DNA from: Polyodon spathula
Taxonomy: Eukaryota; Chordata; Actinopteri; Acipenseriformes; Polyodontidae
NCBI RefSeq assembly: GCF_017654505.1
Contig: NC_054536.1
Span: 10,116,294-10,180,293 of the forward strand
DNA length: 64,000 bases
Reading direction: 5' to 3'
The notes under the pieces were generated by a model. The model saw only the letters and a program-made list of their open reading frames with translations. It did no database searches and was not told the origin of the DNA. Position numbers and translations under genes: made by a program. Positions 50,701 through 59,246 of this stretch are shown piece after piece (position 1 is the first letter of the stretch; each line of letters begins with the position of its first letter).

Positions 50701-52718
50701 TCTCGTTCACACTTACTGTGCCGGCCTTGGGCCGTCTTTCGACCGCCTCAGAATTTCCGTTCACAGTTCACAGAGGTTTTAGGGGGCCTGAGTGTGTTCA
50801 CATAAGTGGCTGAAAAGGAAGCCTAAATTGTGGCGAAGTGCTTGTCGGGAGTGTAAACAGTTACGTAAACACTGCATTCCCGGAAGTCAACATAAGAGAT
50901 TGAGCTGGGAAATTTGCAGACGTAAATATGGCAATCTTATTTATTGCAACACTGTTGGTACTGTACTTATTGCATAAGATACGATAAAGGCGTGTGTTGA
51001 CAGTGCAGTCGGTTACTATGGAAAGAAGCGATCGTGTTGGATCATGCGTAGATGCAGCAAACAAGGACGTGTACATTACATTAGTCACAATACAGAGATT
51101 ATTATATTAATGGTGACTGAATATGCAACGTTGTATGCATTTTTTATCAACATTAGATTTACAATCTTAGCTACAATCTGAAATGTGTGTGTATATATAT
51201 ATATATATATACACACACAGAGCGCGAGAGAGCCCAAGTTTTATCATTTTAATGAAAGCTCTACAATGAAGAAATACTTACTGTTAATGACTGACTCAGC
51301 ATCATCATTGTCAAACGTGTCTGTGTATTCAGTGCATTCCCCATTGCTATTTAACGGGCTGGAGATTGCGTAGGTTCCATAAAATCCAAGATCCGTGGTG
51401 GGATTATCTCTTGCCTGCTGCTAAGTATTTCCGAGAGTTCTCGGACAAACTTGCAGGTTTTCACCAGAGATATGGACATAAAGGAGAGAGCTGCTTCTGC
51501 ATCCAGCGCTCAAAGAATATCACAGACATTTGCAAAGCGTTTTGGAGATGTTATAGTAATAAAATATTGACTTGGATCGCATTATTGGGGAGTTTGGTGA
51601 TGAAACGAGTGATTGGGAGAATATCTACGTCTATAAAGAGGCATGTGAAAAATACAGCGAACAAGGGGTGGGGCTTGGTTGGAAATGCAGGACTGTCCTG
51701 TTCCGATTCAATACATTTTAAACATGCTTTACTCTGGGGATGCGCGTGACAAGTGCTGAGTAAATGGACCACTAAGGGTTCATTTCTGCATCGTCCCCTT
51801 AAAACCGACATTGTTTTGATCTACTATGCTCAACCTAGTAGGGGAGTGGTTTGAGCTACGTCACCGCACTGACGCGTTAAGGCCGGCCCAGGGTCTGTGT
51901 TGGGTTCACACATGCAGCTAGGCCGGCCCTGAGGCATCATTGGTAGTTTAGGCCGCATGAAAAAGCTGGTCTAAATTTCACCCGGCCCAGGGCCGATTTT
52001 TCATTTCTCAAGTGTTCACACATGAGATAAGGCGGCCCTGGTTGGTCTAAACCGCAGTGTGAATGGGGTGTATGTAACTAACAAAAAACTTCCCGAATAC
52101 ACTTACTAGGGTAACCTTTGGAATTAACCATTAAGCAATTAAAGACTACAGTACATTATATGGAAAACTGAGTCTCCATTAAAAAGATGGGCTCACCCAA
52201 ATCTACTGATCTTCTGTATCCGGATGGGTTTTGTCAATAAGGCTGTCATTATCCTCAAAATGAAGGAATGTGCCGAGAAATGAGTGTCTCATTTGCTACT
52301 TTAAACAGCTGCGTTATTCCAACCACAGCACTGCATCACTGGATTCCTGCAGTGAGCAGATGTTGGCGATGGGAACAACTGTTTTTTTAGCCTTTCTAAG
52401 CATCAGTATGGATTGATATTATCAGGAAGTAAGCCACAATGACGACCTACAAATCTACAAAGCCTGCACCATTATTTTTCTGGTGTCTCTTTGTTGCCAT
52501 GTTATTGTAATCATCTGTTTTGCTACTGATGTGTCTGAAAGAGAAAGGGATCTTTCTATAATAAAAGATTCAAGTGATTGGGAAAACAAAAAGCAAACTA
52601 GACAAGTGATATCCCCTACAGCACAAGGAAAGACTCAACATAAAATAGAAACAGATAAAAAGAAGCTGCCTTAGCAGGGCTGCAACAGTAAACGCCTAAT
52701 TTACGTGAATGCCGCTCG

Positions 52719-52758
<40 letters not shown>

Positions 52759-54297
52759 GTGTATGTGTGTGTTTCAGCACTTTAAATGTCTACTTCAGCA
52801 TTGCTTTTTAATTTCTAGACATACCTAGAGAAAGTCTCATGAAATTATAAAGAAACTTTGCATGGTCTATAGTCGGATAGCACTCAATGTGCATACACAA
52901 GTTCTAGAGAGTATAAGAAGGTCATGGTGATCTACTGTACTTGTCATGGTGATCTACTTGATTGTAATAGCTCCAAGTTTGTATCACAAGCCGTGGAGAG
53001 AGACGTGTGTTAAAGTTTGTATTTATTAATTAACTCCATTATAGGAGTAACCCCAACATCCCCCCCCCCTCCCCCTCCCATAACAGGCTTTTCTGAGAGA
53101 GAGGGGAGAAGAGAACAAGCAGCCGATAGTGTTCATAACCACTGCTTGCCAATGCCTGCTTCTGGTTCATTAGCATGAACTGACCTGCCAATGCAGAAAC
53201 TTGATTTCTGGCTTCCCACGCCCTGGGGACAGCTGCTCTTTTCATCACTAAAAAAGCCAGCTTCTTAGCCAGCTCAATTGACAGCTGCAAAAATTGCTTA
53301 GCTTTCGTCATTATTATGTTTTTTTTCCTAGAAATATCTATGACTAACGTACTGTGCAGTGTACATGTTTGCTGTGCCACCATGACCACCACTTTTAAGG
53401 AAGCCAATGCTTTAAATGTTCTTCTAAAAAGGATGAATTTTAAAAACTTTGGTTAGCATTTCATTAAACAGTATGACATAGAAGAGGCTGGTAATTATTT
53501 GTCATCAAGCAAAACTAGATAATAATGTATAATAATCTTTTAATTAAATTTATGAGAAACTGATGACAACAGTCGGAGTTCAGTCAAAAATAAAAAGTTT
53601 GTTCAAATTGAGTAAATACATGAACATTTTTTTCACCTATGATGCAAGGTGTTAATTTAAAGGACAAATGGTGAAAAAGACTCCCATTGTATAGCAGTTT
53701 GATCCGTTTCAGAATTATCCGCAATGGAACAAGCTTAGGTGTCTATAATGAAGCTCATAATAAAATCTAAAACTGACATGCAGTGGAAGTCTTTTTTCCA
53801 ACTATGTTGTCTCCTGAGTGCACATAAATCATTTTATCTTTAAAAAACTTTAAAGGACTGTAGCATTCCTTATTAGGTTTGAGAATTCCATATGTTTGCT
53901 TTGTTTAACTGTTTTTATATTCTACACTAATATATTCACGACATAATTACATGAAAGCAGCCTATGAAAATTACCTTCTACAATAATTACATATAGGCGT
54001 GGTGAAAATCCTTATGCTTCCATAAAATGATGTTGGTAGATTGAAGCAGAATTATAAATGCTAACATTTCTGGTGCTTCTTCGTATTCCGCAAGGTCCAC
54101 CAGACAAGATTCCGCAACCCACAAGACCTCTTCCCACTATCCCGCCACAGCGCTCAAACCCAACCCTGGATCCGCGGAAGACCAACCGGCAACCCAAACT
54201 TCCCCGGCCACCTTCTTACCCTGGTGCCAAACCCAACATCTGCGATGGGAACTTCAATACCCTGGCCATTCTTCGCCGGGAGATGTTTGTTTTCAAG
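24974..54297 (+). CDS. mmp16: mmp16, membrane-type matrix metalloproteinase 16 (MT3-MMP), exons 1-6, 3' part outside window
   Basis: A secretory-pathway zinc endopeptidase, in the family anchored at the cell surface, that cleaves extracellular matrix and activates proMMP-2. Six coding exons (126, 149, 123, 305, 162 and 203 nt) join in frame to exactly 356 codons, all with GT-AG introns. Order: signal peptide (1 to about 32); propeptide with cysteine switch PRCGVPD (97-103); furin site RRKR (114-117); catalytic domain from Y118 with zinc-binding [11 protein letters not shown] (244-254) and Met-turn AIMAP (260-264); proline-rich hinge (about 290-335); start of hemopexin at NICDG (336-340). Residues such as [30 protein letters not shown] and [12 protein letters not shown] identify MMP16 and not the close paralogue MMP24. 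The hinge is a few residues shorter than in mammals. The remaining hemopexin blades, stem, transmembrane segment and tail are expected downstream; no matching exon was found up to 64000. Which fish co-orthologue (a or b) this is cannot be told. Confidence 0.96.
28954..29121 (-). other. Small open frame of unknown identity (55 codons)
   Basis: A minus-strand ATG at 29121 opens a 55-codon frame ending in TAA at 28954. It has a basic start ([14 protein letters not shown]), a middle part ([15 protein letters not shown]) and an acidic tail ([18 protein letters not shown]). Its composition is protein-like and unlike the AT-rich random frames nearby. It lies antisense inside mmp16 intron 1. It could be the N-terminal remnant of a DNA transposase (such acidic heads occur in piggyBac-type proteins) or a chance frame. 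The function is not known. Confidence 0.3.
31125..32771 (-). mobile_element. Tc1-like transposon with TA target duplication (copy A)
   Basis: The element is 1,647 bp and is flanked by TA on both sides (31123-31124 and 32772-32773). Its ends are CAGTGGCTTGCGAAAG and CTTTCGCAAGCCACTG, perfect inverted repeats that extend inward with similarity for tens of bases. Inner repeats with AAGTATTCACCCC on the left (31324-31336) and GGGGATGAATAC on the right (about 32560) suggest the IR/DR arrangement of many fish Tc1 elements. It carries one transposase pseudogene on the minus strand. Confidence 0.95.
31342..32358 (-). pseudogene. Tc1-like transposase pseudogene (copy A)
   Basis: The frame starts [18 protein letters not shown] and is of near-full length (339 codons with stops). 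N-terminal helix-turn-helix domain (about 1-50), GRPPKLT hook-like linker (about 59-65), second helix-turn-helix (about 75-115), then the DDE catalytic domain: D in [12 protein letters not shown] in [13 protein letters not shown] in [12 protein letters not shown] at 31578-31576 interrupts the frame after WFKGKH, before the third catalytic residue, and a TAG at 31443-31441 follows. A 3-bp in-frame deletion is present around DGAKWEIL compared with copy B. Both stops make an active enzyme from this copy unlikely. Confidence 0.93.
32772..34302. other. Intron 1 segment without features
   Basis: No gene, tandem array or named repeat was seen, apart from short A and T tracts. Confidence 0.5.
34340..34672 (+). 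pseudogene. PIF/Harbinger (HARBI1-like) transposase C-terminal remnant
   Basis: A plus-strand frame reads [20 protein letters not shown], then [21 protein letters not shown], then RDALLSLFL. This matches the C-terminal part of PIF/Harbinger transposases, where a RAFG-LK-RWR segment is followed by a CC-LHN motif. The N-terminal part with the first two catalytic acids is missing, and a GT/G tract lies just upstream. This is a decayed element. The host gene harbi1 is ruled out by truncation and lack of exon context. Confidence 0.75.
36519..36942. mobile_element. Short hAT-type non-autonomous element
   Basis: This 424-bp element has related terminal repeats (TAGGGATGTACCGATAATC and, inverted, TAGAGGTGCACTGATAAGA, about 13 of 18 matching). 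The flanking 8-mers TATAAAAC and TAGAAAAC match at 7 of 8 positions, as expected of an old hAT target duplication. It contains no transposase. Confidence 0.7.
38164..38312 (+). CDS. mmp16: mmp16 exon 2 (propeptide)
   Basis: A TTCTTCTGCAG acceptor precedes TCCTGG, and a GTAAGT donor follows. The exon encodes [18 protein letters not shown] to LDRNTVE, residues 43-91 plus two bases of codon 92. This is the alpha-helical propeptide (peptidoglycan-binding-like fold) that keeps the enzyme latent. TDPRM and YGINITG are MMP16-like. Phase 0 in, phase 2 out. Confidence 0.97.
38313..40119 (+). other. mmp16: mmp16 intron 2 (1.8 kb)
   Basis: The intron contains the second copy (38733-38791) of the 59-bp block found at 36319-36377 in intron 1. 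No other repeat or open frame of note was seen. The open frame at 39079-39354 lacks domain features. Confidence 0.7.
40120..40242 (+). CDS. mmp16: mmp16 exon 3 (cysteine switch, furin site)
   Basis: The exon lies between TCTCCACAG and the donor GTAGAG. It completes D92 and encodes [12 protein letters not shown], where C99 is the latency cysteine that binds the active-site zinc. RRKR at 114-117 is the furin motif that activates membrane-type MMPs inside the cell, and [15 protein letters not shown] is the start of the mature enzyme. Phase 2 in, phase 2 out. Confidence 0.97.
40243..42020 (+). other. mmp16: mmp16 intron 3 (1.8 kb)
   Basis: A 17-base T run (41661-41677) is followed by a run of 30 G (41680-41709), about 310 bp before exon 4. 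Otherwise nothing is recognised. Confidence 0.75.
41661..41709 (+). repeat. T17-G30 homopolymer tract
   Basis: Seventeen T are followed by GT and then an unbroken run of 30 G on the mmp16 sense strand. The exact length may be affected by sequencing error. Such a tract can form G-quadruplexes in DNA or in the pre-mRNA. Confidence 0.85.
42021..42325 (+). CDS. mmp16: mmp16 exon 4 (catalytic domain, structural metal sites)
   Basis: The acceptor CTTTACACAG precedes the exon and the donor GTATGA follows. The exon completes S133 and encodes residues 134-234, from [15 protein letters not shown] to [32 protein letters not shown] contains the structural zinc and calcium ligands. A run of ATT repeats begins seven bases after the exon. 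Phase 2 in, phase 1 out. Confidence 0.97.
42333..42403 (+). repeat. ATT microsatellite abutting the exon 4 donor
   Basis: About 23 ATT units begin seven bases into intron 4. The array lies just beyond the U1-binding bases of the splice donor. Confidence 0.95.
47345..47587 (+). other. Serine/acidic open frame of unknown identity
   Basis: An 80-codon plus-strand frame is rich in serine and acidic residues ([19 protein letters not shown]) and ends soon after a hydrophobic stretch. Such heads are typical of some DNA transposase N-termini, but no catalytic domain follows and a TA tract begins about 100 bp later. It is probably a TE remnant or a chance frame. Confidence 0.3.
47689..47754. repeat. 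TA dinucleotide tract (33 units)
   Basis: An uninterrupted TA run of 66 bp inside mmp16 intron 4, about 340 bp before exon 5. Confidence 0.95.
48094..48255 (+). CDS. mmp16: mmp16 exon 5 (active-site zinc helix, Met-turn)
   Basis: Preceded by TTTTGACAG and followed by GTATGT. It completes G235 and encodes [21 protein letters not shown]244, H248 and H254 bind the catalytic zinc and E245 is the general base. [12 protein letters not shown] supplies the Met-turn (M262), and [10 protein letters not shown] ends the catalytic domain. All essential residues are intact. Phase 1 in, phase 1 out. Confidence 0.97.
48777..48896 (+). other. Short basic open frame (39 codons), probably a repeat remnant
   Basis: The ATG-initiated frame reads [20 protein letters not shown] and [18 protein letters not shown], then a stop. 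It is followed by polyadenylation-like and AT-rich sequence ending near 49370 in a GATTTGACAG...GCAGGCCTAGC segment that resembles the end of a hAT-type element. It may be the N-terminus of a lost hAT transposase. The identity is uncertain. Confidence 0.3.
50702..52070. mobile_element. Possible DNA transposon with GGCCGGCC-rich ends
   Basis: The segment is bounded by GTTCACACTTACTG on the left and CAGTGTGAATGG on the right, a loose inverted pair. Near both ends are repeated GGCCGGCC and CGGCCCAGGGCCG words and several TTCACAC words, on a background that is otherwise AT-rich. Inside, a plus-strand frame (about 51340-51570: [33 protein letters not shown]) breaks at a TGA, and a second frame one base off continues ([20 protein letters not shown]) to 51721. 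This looks like a decayed coding region of unknown family. PIF/Harbinger-like ends are one possibility. Confidence 0.4.
52400..52674 (+). other. Candidate remnant coding frame with a hydrophobic segment
   Basis: An open frame without its own ATG runs from about 52411 to the stop at 52674: a hydrophobic stretch ([20 protein letters not shown]) is followed by a hydrophilic tail ([19 protein letters not shown], ending TDKKKLP). In another register an ATG at 52440 opens [20 protein letters not shown] and soon stops. It could be a frameshifted signal-anchor protein remnant or chance. No family is recognised. Confidence 0.25.
52719..52771. repeat. GT microsatellite
   Basis: A long GT run with an internal ATATAT interruption, followed by GTATGTGTGTG. 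Confidence 0.95.
54095..54297 (+). CDS. mmp16: mmp16 exon 6 (hinge, start of hemopexin domain)
   Basis: The acceptor is TTCCGCAAG, a less common AAG end with a modest pyrimidine tract, and the donor is GTAGGA. The exon completes G289 and encodes [20 protein letters not shown] and a proline/arginine/lysine-rich hinge, then [12 protein letters not shown] and [14 protein letters not shown] (to residue 356). C338 is the first hemopexin cysteine, expected to pair with a cysteine in the missing last blade. Phase 1 in, phase 0 out. Confidence 0.96.
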
Positions 54298-55622
54298 GTA
54301 GGAGGCTGAGCTGTATGAAATTTGAGTGCCTGCGTTTCTACATCTGTTCTTTAAATATCTAAAGATTGCTTTGCTACTGGGATACATTTTCCAGACGCGC
54401 ACCCATTTATATATGGAGCTTTAATATCAACAAGCCTCTCTGTTACTCTTGACAAGCCCTTTGTAAAGAGTCTAAAGTGCCAGTATGTTCTATGGTAGCA
54501 GTGTAAGTGAAACATAAATAAACATTCTGTGTGGGATGTATGGCACTGTTTCATTTAAAATACTCTGCAATAGGCTGGTGCATTAAACTCTCTATTGGTC
54601 TGGTAATACAGTAGATCCCTTGTTGTGTGGTGGATAAGTAAGGACAGGGTTCTCCAAATATGCTACCAAGCTATTTGTGTATTGCACTATTCCAGAGTGT
54701 ATGGAAGGTTGTGGAGTAGCTAGAATACTCCAGTTTTGTACATTGACTGACTAACAAACTGGTTTAACTAGTAACTGTGTGAGAGTTGTGTGAAACTGTT
54801 CAGCAACATGTATGTGAAAGCAGAAGGATCTTTGTGATTTTGCAGTGGTTGCCCGTGCAGCTGGATCGCTCCTCATTGACCAATGTGTCCATCAGGTCTG
54901 TCTCCCTGGTGTGCAGAAGACCAGAACTGGAAAGCACTCAAAAATAACAGACGCGCTTGAGTGTCCAAATTCATAGAAACTTACAACACCAGACAAGACA
55001 CACCTGATGCCACTCGAACAATTCCCAGGTGCTATGCATTGTGTGTTTCAGCAGCAGGTCACACTCATTTTTGGATCAGTCTGTAAAGTCATAACTCTAA
55101 TACTGCTTTTTAGGCAGAACAGGTTTCCCTTTACTTATTAACACAGATGTAACTTGCTGGCATTGATTCTATGAGATATGTGGCAACACCCTTTTCCCTG
55201 CCACTTCATTTTTATTCTAGTTTATATGTATAGGTGTCAGGATCCTCCCTCAGGAAAATTGACAGAGTTGGTTGACTGGCTGGTTGAACTCTGATTGACA
55301 ACTTTCTAACACTGAAATTTAAAGCACCTGTCTTCCCGGCTAGCGTATTTAGTCACTGTCAAAAAAAAATTACATTCCAAGAAACTGTAACAGGGGAAAT
55401 TTCAACACCTGTTGGTATGTATGTAGATTTGAAAGCCAGACAGTTTTCATTTCTTCTTTGGCTACAATATTTTTTTTTTTTATTTTTTTTTTTTGTCTAA
55501 AGAGTTCCAAGAGCAAATTCTTATCTAAAATATAGGGTGTGTGTTTTTTCAATGGAAAGCACTCCTATAAATATTATTTTCCTGAAACACAGTAATAATT
55601 CCATTAAGCATCATGCTTTTTT

Positions 55623-56010
55623 TAAGAACATAAGAATGTTTACTAACAAGAGGAGACCATTCGACCAGTCTTCCTCGTTTGGTTGTTAGTAGTTTATTGA
55701 TCCCAGAGTCTCATCAAGCAGCTTCTTGAAGGATCCCAGAGTGTCAGCTTCAACAACATTACTGGGGAGTTGGTTCCAGACTTCCACAATGCTCCGTTTA
55801 AAAAGGTGCCTCCTATTTTCTGTCCTGAATGCTCCTTTATCTAATCTCCATTTGTGACCCCTGGTCCTTGTTTGTTTTTTCAGGTGGAAAAAGTCTCTCG
55901 GGTTGACATTGTCAATACGTTTTAGGATTGTGGATGCTTGAATCAGATCGCTGCGTAGTCGTCTTTGTTCAAGACTGAATAGATTCAGTTCTTTTAGCCT
56001 GTCTGCATAT
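55623..56010 (-). mobile_element. CR1/L2-like LINE 3' fragment
   Basis: This is a minus-strand copy of the same LINE family as 4313-5765, covering only its 3' end: TAAGAACATAAG tail, then sequence matching the RT C-terminal region (CTAATCTCCATTTGTGACCC is shared by both). It is cut off near 56010 at the position corresponding to about 4680 in the other copy. Confidence 0.85.
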
Positions 56011-56286
56011 GGGCTGAAAGGGCAGTGGTTAAGGTGTTGGCTTTTTCGATATGAATTTGAGAGAGATGCTTGAGTTTGTATGTTTAACCTCTAATGGATT
56101 CTGCTGTAACTGTATTGTTCTTTTCTAGTTTCAATTGTTTTATTCCTCCCAGAAAAAATGCACTTTCTGTAAAACAGGGCCCCAATCTGTACACAAGGTG
56201 TTTAAAAAAAGAAGAAAAAAATAACGTTGAAAATCACTAATTATTAATAATTAGACAAGCATTTTTCGAATATGACTTTAAATGAC

Positions 56287-56818
56287 TGTGGCAAAGTGGT
56301 TAACTGTGTTCAGGTGAAGGTAATGGAGCAGTGATTAATAAAAAGACAGATAATTCTAATCCAGGTGCAATGTTGTTTATTGGTTTTTAAATCCAATGGC
56401 CTGGTGGCAAAACAACAGTAAATAATAACAATGGTAATGAAGTATTATTATTAACAACAAACAAAAACAAACAAAACACTTACGTTTCACAACACAGGTT
56501 CTCCTTCTGGTCCTTTAATATAACCATTCACAAAGGAACAGATCACATCACTATGTCCCCTTTTTATTTCGTCACCCATGACCCCTTGGTAAACGAGAGC
56601 ATCCGCTCCTCCAATCCGCGGATACCACGCCGTTTTGCCGTCCGGGTCATTGAGTTTGTATACCGTAGCTCTGCCCCCTTTCTAGATGGCCGACTTCCAC
56701 CTAACCCTGGGAATAAACTGCCGTGCCATTTAGTCCAGGGTATTCTGTTCCATTTACACAGCGCCCCCGCAAGTGGGGAGGGAGATCTAACACCAAAAAT
56801 CATTCAATCTCGGTCACA
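56287..56818 (-). mobile_element. Solo LTR of a second family with perfect 5-bp target duplication
   Basis: On the + strand the 532-bp unit starts TGTGGCAAAGTGG and ends CTCGGTCACA. The flanks 56282-56286 and 56819-56823 are both ATGAC. Read on the minus strand it looks like a complete LTR: GC-rich U3, an AAATAAAAAGGGG TATA-like box near 56560, and CCAATAAACAAC with an AATAAA signal near 56375, then U5 ending in TTTGCCACA. Its body differs from the LTR family at 7175, 22030 and 57450 apart from the terminal TGTGGCAAAG word. Confidence 0.88.
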
Positions 56819-57621
56819 ATGACATGCACAAAGACTTATGATACATTTAAAAATGTGCACTGGCTTTGCAACTTTCATCACAAGCAGTTCCCTAGATACA
56901 TGCAAAGCTTAGATAACACACAGAACCCTTTCTACATACCTCCAAAGTACTGTAGGTACAGCAAGCGTATTACATCCTCCAAGTTGGGTCTGCATCCCCA
57001 GCAGCAGGAAATACAGTAACACTCATCCAGAGTATAGATCTTTTAAGAATCTTGAGCATTATATAAGTTTAAAAAATATCAAGCACAGTTAAAGTTCTTG
57101 TAATTCTAATAAAATGATGTTTGAATGTCTGTGGGGCATGCCAAACAGTACACAGTGGCTGAAATGGTTAAGCTTCAGCTGATAAAACACAAGGCACATG
57201 ATGAGTGGTGCTGGACAGGGTGGTTAAGCATGTGGTGTGGGTGTTAGGATACGAACCATATGAGGGATCTAATATGAACCAGATGATAATGTTCCTGTTG
57301 GCAGCAATGCTGAAGGCTTCACTGCTGGTGGTTCTTTTACTTGTTTATAGATAAGTGAGCAGAGTCGTTTTAATCTGAGACTTGTGATAACAAGGACCCT
57401 TATAAAAAAATTTATTTACAGCATACTGTAGCAAAGTGTAATAAAGCACTGTGACAAAGTGCCCGCCCCTGTGTATTTTCTGATATGTTGCGTGTGGTGT
57501 GTTAAATGTTGGTGTATAGGCATTGGTACATGGGATATAAATGGGTCTGTGTTTCACGTGTGTTTAAAAATGCATAATTGTATTTAGGCACGGGATTCAC
57601 GTGCATTTAAAGTAGTTAATA

Positions 57622-59246
57622 CAGTAGCTTGTGAAAGTATTGACCCCCCTTGGCATTTTTCCTATTTTGTTGCCTTACAACCTGGAATTAAAAAGGATTT
57701 ATATTTGGATTTCATGGAATGGACATACACAAAATAGTCCAAATTGGTGAAGTGAAATGAAAAAAATAACTTGTTTAAAAAAATTCTAAAAAATAAATAA
57801 TGGAAAAGTGGTGCGTACATATGTATTCACCCCCTTTGCTATTAAGCCTCTACATAAGATCTGGTGCAACCAGTTACCTTCAGAAGTCACATAATTAGTT
57901 AAATAAAGTCCACATATGTGCAATCAAAGTGTCACATGATCTGTCACATGATCTCAGTATATATACACCTGTTCTGAAAGGCCCCAGAGTCTGCATCACC
58001 GCTAAGCAAAGGGCACCACCAAGCAAGCGGCACCATGAAGACCAAGGAGCTCTCCAAACAGGTCAGGGACAAAGTTGTGGAGAAGTACAGATCAGGGTTG
58101 GGTTATAAAAAAATATCCGAAACTTTGAACATCCCACGGAGCACCATTAAAGCCATTATTAAAAAATGGAAAGAATACGGCACCACAACAAACCTGGCAA
58201 GAGAAGGCCGCCCACCAAAACTCACTGACCAGGCAAGGAGGGCATTAATCAGAGAGGCAACAAAGAGACCAAAGATAACCCTGAAGGAGCTGCAAAGCTC
58301 CACAGCAGAGATTGGAGTATCTGTCCATAGGACCACTTTAAGCCGTACACTCCACAGAGCTGGGCTTTACAGAAGAGTGGTCAGAAAAAAGCCATTGCTT
58401 AAAGAAAAAAATAAGCAAACACGTTTGGTGTTCACCAAAAGGCATGTGGGAGACTCCCCAAACATATGGAAGAAGGTACTCTGGTCAGATGAGACTAAAA
58501 TTGAGCTTTTTGGCCATCAAGGAAAATGCTATGTCTGGCGCAAACCCAACACCTCTCATCACCCCGAGAACACCATCCCCACAGTGAAGCATGGTGGTGG
58601 CAGCATCATGCTGTGGGGATGTTTTTCATTGGCAGGGACTGGGAAACTGGTCAGAATTGAAGGAACGATGGATGGCGCTAAATACAGGGAAATTCTTGAG
58701 GGAAACCTGTTTCAGTCTTCCAGAGATTTGAGACTTGGACAAAGGTTCACCTTCCAGCAGGACAATGACCCTAAGCATACTGCTAAAGCAACATTCGAGT
58801 GGTTTAAGGGGAAACATTGAAATGTCTTGGAATGGCCTAGTCAAAGCCCAGACCTCAATCCAATTGAGAATCTGTGGTATGACTTAAAGATTGCTGTACA
58901 CCAGCGGAACCCATCCAACTTGAAGGAGCTAGAGCAGTTTTGCCTTGAAGAATGGGCAAAAATCCCAGTGGCTAGATGTGCTAAGCTTATAGATACATAC
59001 ACCAAAAAGTGGCTCTACAAAGTATTGACTTTGGGGGGGTGAATACTTATGCACGCTCAAGTTTTTTGTTTTTTTGTCTTATTTCTTGTTTGTTTCACAA
59101 TAAAAAATGTTTTGCATCTTCAAAGTGGTAGGCATGTTGTGTAAATCAAATGATACAAACCCCCAAAAAATCTATTTTAATTCCAGGTTTTAAGGCAACA
59201 AAATAGGAAAAATGCCAAGGGGGGTCAATACTTTCGCAAGCCACTA
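57622..59246 (+). mobile_element. Tc1-like transposon nested in a solo LTR (copy B)
   Basis: This 1,625-bp element is flanked by TA (57620-57621 and 59247-59248). Its ends are CAGTAGCTTGTGAAAG and CTTTCGCAAGCCACTA, the same family as copy A with a few end substitutions. It is in the opposite orientation to copy A relative to mmp16, with the transposase on the plus strand. It must be younger than the LTR it interrupts. Confidence 0.95.
58035..59042 (+). pseudogene. Tc1-like transposase pseudogene (copy B)
   Basis: The frame starts [18 protein letters not shown] and is open for 261 codons, with both helix-turn-helix regions, the GRPPKLT linker and the first two catalytic aspartates ([23 protein letters not shown]). 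A TGA at 58818-58820 stops it after WFKGKH, at the same place as in copy A. In the same frame the third catalytic residue follows ([10 protein letters not shown]), but a 26-bp deletion near 59003-59010 relative to copy A shifts the C-terminus to [12 protein letters not shown]. The protein is inactive unless the TGA is bypassed. Confidence 0.93.

Larger units (their letters stand above)
48256..54094 (+). other. mmp16: mmp16 intron 5 (5.8 kb)
   Basis: The intron contains a short basic frame at 48777-48896, an ATT/GTT run near 49806-49833, a CpG-richer segment at 50700-52070 that may be a DNA transposon, a membrane-protein-like frame at 52400-52674 and a GT tract at 52719-52771. The rest has nothing recognisable. 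Confidence 0.7.

Noticed and set aside
54843..54900. A TTTTGCAG acceptor followed by TGGTTGCCCGTGCAG as a possible next mmp16 exon
   Set aside because: The translation (WLPVQLDRSS) does not match the expected hemopexin start and no suitable donor follows.
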